In this document: positions 54,441 through 61,546 of the stretch, piece after piece
Layout: each line of letters starts with the position of its first letter
Position numbering within the stretch: position 1 is the first letter of the stretch
Assembly (NCBI GenBank): GCA_965214035.1
Contig: OZ243932.1
Coordinates: forward strand, 868,001-932,000
Origin: JAJDYQ01 sp965214035
Lineage (GTDB): Bacteria; Pseudomonadota; Gammaproteobacteria; JAJDYQ01
Length of the DNA stretch: 64,000 bases
Direction: 5' to 3'
Program-made: the position numbers and the translations under genes
Notes under the pieces: generated by a model
What the model saw: only the letters and a program-made list of their open reading frames with translations
Told to the model about the DNA's origin: nothing
The model's database searches: none

Positions 54441-55682
54441 TTGTCCAAGCGCCGTGTGGTAATTACCGGACTGGGGGCTGTGACCCCGGTTGGCCTGAAT
54501 ACAAAAGAATCCTGGGCGAATATTCTCGCCGGTAAAAGCGGTATTGCGCCTATTGATCGTATAGATACCTCCGGTTTTTCAGTGACTTTTGGAGGTTCAG
54601 TAAAGGGTTTCGATATTAATCAATATCTGACACCCAAAGATGCCAGAAAAATGGATGTATTCATCCATTACGGTATAGCGGCAGCCGGACAGGCAATCGA
54701 AGACTCCGGTATTGAGGTGACCGAAAAAAATGCCGAACGTATCGGCACGGCCATTGGCGCAGGGATAGGAGGACTTGAGACAATCGAGTCCAATTACCGG
54801 ACATTTCTCGACAAGGGTGCCCGCCGCATCTCCCCATTCTTTGTGCCGGCCGCCATCATTAACATGATATCTGGAAATCTGTCCATTGCCTACGGTTACA
54901 AAGGACCCAGCATTGCCATTGTCACGGCCTGTACAACAGGGACGCATAATATCGGAGATGCTGCCCGGCTGATTGAATATGGTGATGCCGATATCATGAT
55001 TGCAGGCGGGTCAGAAATGGCGACGACTTATACCGGCCTTGGCGGATTTGCGGCGGCTCGTGCGCTTTCGACCCGAAATGATGATCCGGAAGCAGCCAGC
55101 CGCCCCTGGGACAAGGACCGTGATGGTTTTGTGCTGGGTGATGGGGCCGGTGTCGTCGTGCTGGAAGAATACGAGCACGCCAAAAAAAGAGGGGCAAAGA
55201 TATATGCCGAGGTGGCCGGATTTGGCATGAGCACGGATGCCTACCATATGACCTTGCCGGCACCTGGTGGTGACGGCGCAAGGCGCTGTATGCAGACAGC
55301 GATGCACCATGCGGGCGTGAATCCGGCGGATATTGACTATATTAACGCGCACGGAACCTCAACTCCTGCGGGTGACAAGGCTGAAACACAGGCCATTAAG
55401 GAGGCACTGGGAGACCATGCGGCCAGGGTGGCAGTGAGCTCCACCAAGTCAATGACCGGTCATTTACTGGGGGCTGCGGGTGGAATCGAAGCGGTGTTCA
55501 GCGTACTGGCCATCCGCGATCAGGTGGCCCCGCCAACGATAAACTACGATACCCCTGATCCTGAATGTGATCTGGATTATGTACCGAACGAGGCCCGTGA
55601 AATGAAAATCAATGTCGCTCTTTCCAACTCATTCGGCTTTGGCGGAACCAATGGGACGCTTGCGTTCCGTAAGCCTGAATAA
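54441..55682 (+). CDS. fabF: 3-oxoacyl-ACP synthase II FabF
   Basis: An elongating condensing enzyme of 413 residues. The start is TTG at 54441 with GGAG 9-12 bases upstream, giving MSKRRVVITGLGAVTPVG. The Cys-His-His triad is visible: IVTACTTGTHNIGDA, INAHGTSTPAGDKAE and KSMTGHLLGAAGGIEAV. The Gly-rich terminal motif is SNSFGFGGTNGTLAF. It is followed 24 bp later by pabB. Confidence 0.97.
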   Translation: MSKRRVVITGLGAVTPVGLNTKESWANILAGKSGIAPIDRIDTSGFSVTFGGSVKGFDINQYLTPKDARKMDVFIHYGIAAAGQAIEDSGIEVTEKNAERIGTAIGAGIGGLETIESNYRTFLDKGARRISPFFVPAAIINMISGNLSIAYGYKGPSIAIVTACTTGTHNIGDAARLIEYGDADIMIAGGSEMATTYTGLGGFAAARALSTRNDDPEAASRPWDKDRDGFVLGDGAGVVVLEEYEHAKKRGAKIYAEVAGFGMSTDAYHMTLPAPGGDGARRCMQTAMHHAGVNPADIDYINAHGTSTPAGDKAETQAIKEALGDHAARVAVSSTKSMTGHLLGAAGGIEAVFSVLAIRDQVAPPTINYDTPDPECDLDYVPNEAREMKINVALSNSFGFGGTNGTLAFRKPE

Positions 55683-55706
55683 CCTGCCATCACGTACAGA
55701 CCAGAG

Positions 55707-57038
55707 ATGTCTGTTACATTGGAGACGCGGTCAGGTCTGGCTGATCTGGTAGCGATTCAGGCCCGATATCCGGATCAGTTTCCTTATCTGCTTGAGAGCG
55801 TATCGCATGATAGCGCACAGGCACGATACAGCATTTTGCTGGCACTGCCTGACGAACACATCGAATCCGGGGAAATGAAAAGCAACCATGCTTTTCTGTC
55901 GCTTTTGGAAGATGAATTCCGAAATCAGGAGATAGTGGACAACTGCCAGTCACTTCCAAACCTGCCGTTTCATGGTGGCTGGTTTATCTATCTCGGCTAC
56001 GAGACAGCCTGTGAAATTGAGCCGGTGCTGAATTTGCCTGGATTTTCCTTCCGTTATCCAACGGCATTTGCAACGCGGTGCCATGCCGCCATTATCCTGG
56101 ACCATATAAAATCAGAAACAGTCTGTCTGGCAGAGACGGCGTACCGCTCGTATCTTGGCGAGATGCTTGCCGTTCTGGATGCCCGGAAGCCCGCTGATTC
56201 CGCCCTTGACTTCGAATATATCAATGAAGAAGAACCACAAAGATATATTGATGGGGTAAAGCAAGTGCTTGAATACATCCGTGCCGGGGACGTATTTCAG
56301 GTTAATTTATCACGCCCATGGCAGGCCAGACTAAGCCATGATGTCGATTCAATTCACCTTTATGAACGACTGCGGCACGCCAACCCGGCTCCTTTTTTTT
56401 GCCATATTCACCACGAGCAGGGCGATATTATCAGCTCATCGCCAGAGCGACTGATAAGTATTCGAAATGGTTTTGCTGAAGCCCGCCCCATTGCGGGTAC
56501 CCGGCCGCGAACACATGACAAAAACGACCAGCGATGGATACACGAACTTAAAACAGACGCCAAAGAACAAGCCGAGCACATCATGCTGATTGATCTGGAG
56601 CGCAATGATCTGGGCAAAATATGCAAGCCGGGTTCCATAGTAGTCAATGAAATGATGGTGCTTGAGTCCTATGAACATGTTCACCACATAGTGTCCAACA
56701 TCAGGGGCCAGACATACGATGATTCATCACCTGTTGATGCCATAAAGGCGGTATTTCCCGGAGGAACCATTACAGGCTGTCCTAAAGTTCGATGTATGGA
56801 GATCATTGCTGAACTGGAACAACAGGGGCGTGGCCCATATACGGGTTCGGTTGGCTATCTCAACCGGGATGGCAGCATGGATTTAAACATACTGATTCGC
56901 ACTATTTTCAAGCATGGGCAGGAAATACACTTCAGGGCAGGAGCAGGTATAGTGGCCGACTCGGTTCCCGGCAGAGAACTACAGGAAACCCGTCAGAAAG
57001 CTCGTGGACTGCTGCTTGCACTGAGACAGACAGCATGA
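55707..57038 (+). CDS. pabB: Aminodeoxychorismate synthase component I PabB
   Basis: Converts chorismate and ammonia to 4-amino-4-deoxychorismate for folate. The 443 residues have the chorismate-binding core: AGDVFQVNLSRPWQARLS, SSPERLISIRNG, ARPIAGTRPRTHDKNDQR, LIDLERNDLGKICKPGS and PGGTITGCPKVRCMEIIAEL, with the lysine typical of PabB in TGCPK. The glutaminase partner (pabA) is not in this window. It overlaps pabC by 4 bp. Confidence 0.94.
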   Translation: MSVTLETRSGLADLVAIQARYPDQFPYLLESVSHDSAQARYSILLALPDEHIESGEMKSNHAFLSLLEDEFRNQEIVDNCQSLPNLPFHGGWFIYLGYETACEIEPVLNLPGFSFRYPTAFATRCHAAIILDHIKSETVCLAETAYRSYLGEMLAVLDARKPADSALDFEYINEEEPQRYIDGVKQVLEYIRAGDVFQVNLSRPWQARLSHDVDSIHLYERLRHANPAPFFCHIHHEQGDIISSSPERLISIRNGFAEARPIAGTRPRTHDKNDQRWIHELKTDAKEQAEHIMLIDLERNDLGKICKPGSIVVNEMMVLESYEHVHHIVSNIRGQTYDDSSPVDAIKAVFPGGTITGCPKVRCMEIIAELEQQGRGPYTGSVGYLNRDGSMDLNILIRTIFKHGQEIHFRAGAGIVADSVPGRELQETRQKARGLLLALRQTA

Positions 57039-57841
57039 TACTGATTAATGGCGATGTAGCGGATGGCATCTCTCCTTTAGACAGGGGAGTAGCTTATGGG
57101 GATGGACTATTTGAAACCGTTACTGTCATTAATGGAAAGCCTGCTTTATGGGACTATCACACAGATCGGCTGCTGGCGGGATGCCGGAGGCTGGGTATTC
57201 ATTTTACAGACAGAAAAATACTGGAAGCAGAGCTACAATCCTCGCTGGACAAAAGTGATAAACAGATTGTCAAAATCATTATAACGAGAGGTGGAGGGCC
57301 CAGAGGCTACAAAGCAGATGACTCCACACCCCCCACGCGTATCATTATCAGGACAGGCTTTCCTTCCTGCCAGTCCGGCTTTAGCCACGCCGGTATCCGG
57401 GTCAGACTATGTGATACCCGTCTGGCTGTACAACCCCTGCTGGCGGGTCTCAAGCATCTGAATCGTCTCGAGCAGATACTGGCACGCAATGAATGGGATG
57501 ACGACAACATCCAGGAAGGTTTGATGCTGGATAACGATGGGCGCGTGATTGAATGCATTTCGAGCAATGTATTTTTCGTTGACGATAATACACTGATTAC
57601 ACCGACAATAGACCATTGCGGTGTAGAAGGCGTTCAGCGGCGCCATATTATCAATACGGCCTGCCGGCTGAAGCTGCCCTTATCTATCCGGGCTATAATG
57701 CTCGAAGAAGCGATGGGTTTTGATGAAATGTTTGTAACCAATAGTTTGATCGGCATCTGGCCGGTTAAAGAACTGATGGGGAAAAGGCTGTTTATTGGCA
57801 GCACCACTCGAAAACTGCAATCTCTGCTTTATTCACCATGA
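57035..57841 (+). CDS. pabC: Aminodeoxychorismate lyase PabC
   Basis: A PLP enzyme that releases p-aminobenzoate and pyruvate. The 268 residues have DRGVAYGDGLFETVTVING near the start, the PLP Lys in AGLKHLNRLEQILARNEWDD, EGLMLDNDGRVIECISSNVF and the class IV aminotransferase tail DEMFVTNSLIGIWPV. It sits between pabB and mltG and overlaps both by 4 bp. Confidence 0.95.
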   Translation: MILINGDVADGISPLDRGVAYGDGLFETVTVINGKPALWDYHTDRLLAGCRRLGIHFTDRKILEAELQSSLDKSDKQIVKIIITRGGGPRGYKADDSTPPTRIIIRTGFPSCQSGFSHAGIRVRLCDTRLAVQPLLAGLKHLNRLEQILARNEWDDDNIQEGLMLDNDGRVIECISSNVFFVDDNTLITPTIDHCGVEGVQRRHIINTACRLKLPLSIRAIMLEEAMGFDEMFVTNSLIGIWPVKELMGKRLFIGSTTRKLQSLLYSP

Positions 57842-58857
57842 AAAAAAGCCATAAAACAGCGGGCTTGTTATTTTTGACACTGATGACCCTGATAATGGCA
57901 GGAACATACTTTTTATATCGGGACTACCGATTATTTCTATCCACCCCCATCACAAAAGAACCGCAATCCTTTTACCTTACTATCAAGTCGGGCACGGGAT
58001 TTTCAGAACTGGTGCACGAACTGTCCCGCCGCGACCTGCTGAACTCCCCCGGCTATCTGAAATGGTATGCGAAAACGGAAAATCTGGCGCGCCAGCTCAA
58101 GGCAGGACAATATCATTTCCCGGTTGTCCCGACACCGGTGGAACTGCTTGGAAAGCTGGTACGTGGGGAAGTTATCCGGTATCGGCTTACCATTCCGGAA
58201 GGATGGACCTTCCGGCAAATGCTGACAGCAATACAGCAGCACCCGCGGATATCGGCGACCCTGAGCGGCCTGACCGATAAAGCTATTATGGAGCGGCTTG
58301 GATACCCGGAAAAGCACCCGGAAGGGCTGTTCTATCCCGATACCTACCTGTTCCCGGATAAAATGACAGATGCCGACTTTCTGCGCAGAGCCTACGACAC
58401 AATGCAAAGAGTTATCGAGGAAGAATGGCGTAATCGGTCAGATGACACAGAAACCAGTACCCCCTATGAAGCCCTGATACTGGCCTCAATTATAGAAAAG
58501 GAGACCGGTGTGGAATACGAGAGAGCGAAGATAGCGGGTGTTTTCAATCGTCGAATAAAGAAAGGAATGAGGCTCCAGACTGACCCGACGGTTATCTATG
58601 GCATGGGTTCAACATTCAAAGGCAACATTCGTCGCAAGGATCTGCGAAAAGACACGCCATACAACACATACACCCGGTTCGGGCTTCCGCCAACACCGAT
58701 TGCGTTACCGGGCCGGGCTGCAATACATGCCGCTCTTCATCCGGAAAAGGGCAATGCACTGTACTTTGTAGCAAAAGGCGACGGCTCGCATCAATTTTCG
58801 GTGACCCTGAAAGAACACAACCGTGCCGTTACCAGATACCAGTTAAACAATGAATAA
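57838..58857 (+). CDS. mltG: Endolytic murein transglycosylase MltG
   Basis: An inner-membrane enzyme that cuts nascent glycan strands and limits peptidoglycan polymer length. It has 339 residues with a signal anchor (LLFLTLMTLIMAGTYFLY), a LysM-like region (SFYLTIKSGTGFSELVHELS) and the YceG domain. The catalytic Glu is in LILASIIEKETGVEYERAKI. Later motifs are GMRLQTDPTVIYGMG and YNTYTRFGLPPTPIALPGR. It overlaps tmk by 8 bp. Confidence 0.96.
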   Translation: MKKSHKTAGLLFLTLMTLIMAGTYFLYRDYRLFLSTPITKEPQSFYLTIKSGTGFSELVHELSRRDLLNSPGYLKWYAKTENLARQLKAGQYHFPVVPTPVELLGKLVRGEVIRYRLTIPEGWTFRQMLTAIQQHPRISATLSGLTDKAIMERLGYPEKHPEGLFYPDTYLFPDKMTDADFLRRAYDTMQRVIEEEWRNRSDDTETSTPYEALILASIIEKETGVEYERAKIAGVFNRRIKKGMRLQTDPTVIYGMGSTFKGNIRRKDLRKDTPYNTYTRFGLPPTPIALPGRAAIHAALHPEKGNALYFVAKGDGSHQFSVTLKEHNRAVTRYQLNNE

Positions 58858-59488
58858 AGGCATATTCATAACGATTGAAGGCGTGGAAGGTGCCGGCAAA
58901 ACCACGCAACTGGAATTCATGGCACCCTACCTGAAGGAAGCGGGCATTGAATTTATTGTCACACGAGAGCCCGGAGGGACACCACCTGGAGAAGAAGTGC
59001 GTGAAATACTCCTGAAGCCGAGACCGGAAGGACTCACCGCTCAGGCTGAATTAATGTTGATAATGGCGGCAAGGGCAGAGCACCTGCACCGCAAAATTAT
59101 TCCGGCGCTGGACAGTGGACAATGGGTACTGTGCGACCGCTTTACAGACGCAACTTATGCGTATCAGGGCGGCGGACGCCGACTGGACGAAGCCCTGATA
59201 ACAGAGCTTGCAACCATGACACAAGGCCAGCTGCGCCCGGACCTCACCATTTATCTGGATTTGTCGGCAAAAACCGGGCTGAAGCGTGCCCGACAACGCA
59301 CAAACCCGGACCGCTTTGAACGGGAAGAAACAGAATTTTTTAACCGGGTCAGGGCATGCTATCAGGAACGTGCCCGGCGATACCCCCACAGATTCAAGAC
59401 AATAGACGCCTCACAGGATATCGACAGCATACGGGCACAGATCAGGAAAATACTTGACAAACTGATCGCGGCAGCAGGGTTTGCCTGA
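58850..59488 (+). CDS. tmk: Thymidylate kinase
   Basis: Phosphorylates dTMP to dTDP. It has 212 residues. The P-loop is EGVEGAGKTTQLEFM, the DRX motif lies in CDRFTDATYAYQGGGR, and the LID region is ARQRTNPDRFEREE, placing it with the bacterial type II-like enzymes. holB, usually next in gammaproteobacteria, does not follow; 263 bp of noncoding DNA (59489-59751) come next. Confidence 0.97.
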   Translation: MNKGIFITIEGVEGAGKTTQLEFMAPYLKEAGIEFIVTREPGGTPPGEEVREILLKPRPEGLTAQAELMLIMAARAEHLHRKIIPALDSGQWVLCDRFTDATYAYQGGGRRLDEALITELATMTQGQLRPDLTIYLDLSAKTGLKRARQRTNPDRFEREETEFFNRVRACYQERARRYPHRFKTIDASQDIDSIRAQIRKILDKLIAAAGFA

Positions 59489-59751
59489 TGTTTGCATGGG
59501 CAATTTATACTTGCCAACCCTCATGTATGGCCTTTATATTATTGATAAAATCCTGACGTAAGAGACAGCTTTGCCGGGACTGGATTCGGTTTATAGGCTA
59601 TAAAAAGGAAATTATTTCAAGAACAATAAACAATTATTATTCTTCTTGATGACACTGCCGCTGATAGCGCAGGGTTTCCGGTCGATCAAACCGCTTGAAC
59701 AATGTTACAATCTGCATAACCGGTGATGGAATGGAGCCCTCCTGAATCGCC

Positions 59752-59973
59752 ATGAAGTTGCAGAAGGAAGATGACTTGACCGTTTACGCAACCACAGACA
59801 AGCTGCTCACAACAAGTGTCGAAAAAACAGTTGCGCAGATAACCAGTGCTGTGCATGGTGCCCATCGGGTTGCATATCGGGATATAAAATCAGCCAATGG
59901 GGGGTATGGACTGGAAAAAGCTACCGGCCTTGATATTGCACACATCATGGACTATCAGGAACAGGCCCCATGA
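59752..59973 (+). CDS. Small hypothetical protein upstream of PP2C
   Basis: A 73-residue protein (MKLQKEDDLTVYATTDKLLT ... GLDIAHIMDYQEQAP) of unknown family. Its stop overlaps the phosphatase start in ATGA, suggesting translational coupling and that it is real. There is no signal or membrane segment. It could be a substrate or regulator of the phosphatase/FHA pair: it is rich in Thr and Ser (TTDKLLTTSVEKTVAQITS), which would suit phosphorylation. That is inference. Confidence 0.55.
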   Translation: MKLQKEDDLTVYATTDKLLTTSVEKTVAQITSAVHGAHRVAYRDIKSANGGYGLEKATGLDIAHIMDYQEQAP

Positions 59974-60830
59974 TGGACTTATCAGACGCTCTGGAAGTTG
60001 CCGTATTAACAGATACCGGACAGAAGCGTGAGCACAATGAAGACAGTGTAGGTGCCGATTCCACCTATGGCATGGTTCTGGTCGCCGATGGCATGGGCGG
60101 TCATAATGCGGGAGAAGTGGCCAGCGGCATAGCGGTCAACGTCATCTACGAACAGCTTTGCACTGCCCTGTCCGGTCTGGATACAGGGACCAGAGATGCC
60201 GAGACAGGATATGCCACCGAATCCGTTGCAATTAAAAGTGCCATAGAACTGGCCAACCATATTATTAATCAGACCTCACTTGATAAGCCTGAATGTGAAG
60301 GTATGGGTACTACAATCGTTGCCGGACTGTTTTACAATAACCGCATGACGATAGCCCATGTTGGTGACTCACGGATGTACAGACTGAGAGGAAAACGTTT
60401 CAAACAATTGACAAAAGACCACTCACTGATTCAGGAATTTATTGACGAGGGCTTTTACGAATCTGTGGAAGAGGCCGAAGCGGCCGGCAGCAAAAACCTC
60501 ATCACTCGTGCTCTGGGAGTGGCAGAACAGGTTCAGGTAGATGTCCACGAAGAAGCGGTACGAATAAATGATATATATTTACTTTGCTCAGATGGATTGA
60601 CTGATATGGTTTCAGAAGAGAAAATTTACTTAACTCTCAAAGAGTTTAGTGCTAATCTTAAGCTAACGGCTGAGAAATTAGTCGAAATCGCGAATGAAGC
60701 GGGTGGTCAGGACAATATATCGGTAGTGCTTGCCAGACCGCTGCGGAGGTTTTCGGTGCAAGAGAGATGGCACAGTCGTTTATTCGACTGGTTTAATAAT
60801 TTTATGATGGGGCGTAAAAATGCCGGGTAA
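59970..60830 (+). CDS. PP2C-family serine/threonine phosphatase
   Basis: A 286-residue PPM-type phosphatase. Metal-binding motifs are KREHNEDSVGAD, VLVADGMGGHNAGEVASG, MTIAHVGDSRMYRLRG, IYLLCSDGLTDMV and GGQDNISVVLA. The length and ending are those of bacterial Stp1-type enzymes plus a short basic tail. It reverses Ser/Thr phosphorylation. It overlaps the FHA gene by 11 bp, and FHA domains bind phospho-Thr, so the two probably act in one signalling path. A kinase gene is not seen in the window. Confidence 0.93.
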   Translation: MMDLSDALEVAVLTDTGQKREHNEDSVGADSTYGMVLVADGMGGHNAGEVASGIAVNVIYEQLCTALSGLDTGTRDAETGYATESVAIKSAIELANHIINQTSLDKPECEGMGTTIVAGLFYNNRMTIAHVGDSRMYRLRGKRFKQLTKDHSLIQEFIDEGFYESVEEAEAAGSKNLITRALGVAEQVQVDVHEEAVRINDIYLLCSDGLTDMVSEEKIYLTLKEFSANLKLTAEKLVEIANEAGGQDNISVVLARPLRRFSVQERWHSRLFDWFNNFMMGRKNAG

Positions 60831-61500
60831 GCTGATACTAAAATTCGGGTCTTCGACGCTGGGCGAATATCCGCTTGACAAGGAATCGATCACTGTTGGT
60901 CGCAAGCCTAATAATGACATTGCTGTGGAAAACCTTGCTGTAAGTGGGCAACATGCCAGGGTTACAACCATCCTCCAGGACTCGTTTCTGGAAGATCTGA
61001 ACAGTACCAATGGCACCTATGTCAACGGTAAGTTGATACAGAAACACGCCTTGCAGCACGGCGATCTGATTAAAATCGGCAAGCACGAGCTGCTATACCA
61101 AAATGCCGAAGCAGCGCTGTCTGACGATGTGGAAAAAACCATGATTATCAGGCCCAGTGCGCTTTCTTCGGCGGCCCAAAAGCAGGCAGTGGATGTGGGC
61201 ATGCACAACGCTCAGGCCATGGCAAGTCAGGGAGAAGCCAAGCCGGCCGGTCTGAAGCTGATGTCCGGGCCGAATGCCGGTTGCAGCATGAACCTGATGA
61301 AATCCTTCACCAATCTGGGCAGACCTGGTATTCAGGTTGCCTCGATTTCCAAAAGGCCGGATGGCTACATACTGACGCATGTCGAGGGCAGCAACACACC
61401 CAAAGTGAATGACGCTGATATTGGTACCACGCCATACACGCTGAATCACAATGACATGATTCAACTGGCCGGCATCAAGGTACAATTTTTTTATAAGTGA
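60820..61500 (+). CDS. FHA-domain protein (two FHA-like modules)
   Basis: A 226-residue protein. The first module is clear: ITVGRKPNNDIAVENLAVSG, QHARVTT, then DLNSTNGTYVNGKLIQKHAL and GDLIKIGKHELLY. A linker leads to a second, weaker module (LKLMSGPNAGCSMNLMKSF, TNLGRPGIQVASISKR, ending HNDMIQLAGIKVQFF). FHA domains read phospho-threonine. Together with the overlapping PP2C gene this is a signalling pair. The large exported repeat protein starts 46 bp downstream, which raises the possibility that its export or assembly is under phospho-control. Confidence 0.9.
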   Translation: MPGKLILKFGSSTLGEYPLDKESITVGRKPNNDIAVENLAVSGQHARVTTILQDSFLEDLNSTNGTYVNGKLIQKHALQHGDLIKIGKHELLYQNAEAALSDDVEKTMIIRPSALSSAAQKQAVDVGMHNAQAMASQGEAKPAGLKLMSGPNAGCSMNLMKSFTNLGRPGIQVASISKRPDGYILTHVEGSNTPKVNDADIGTTPYTLNHNDMIQLAGIKVQFFYK

Positions 61501-61546
61501 TGGATGTGGATGCGCCCAGCGGCAAATGTCGTGGGGGAAGCTGAGC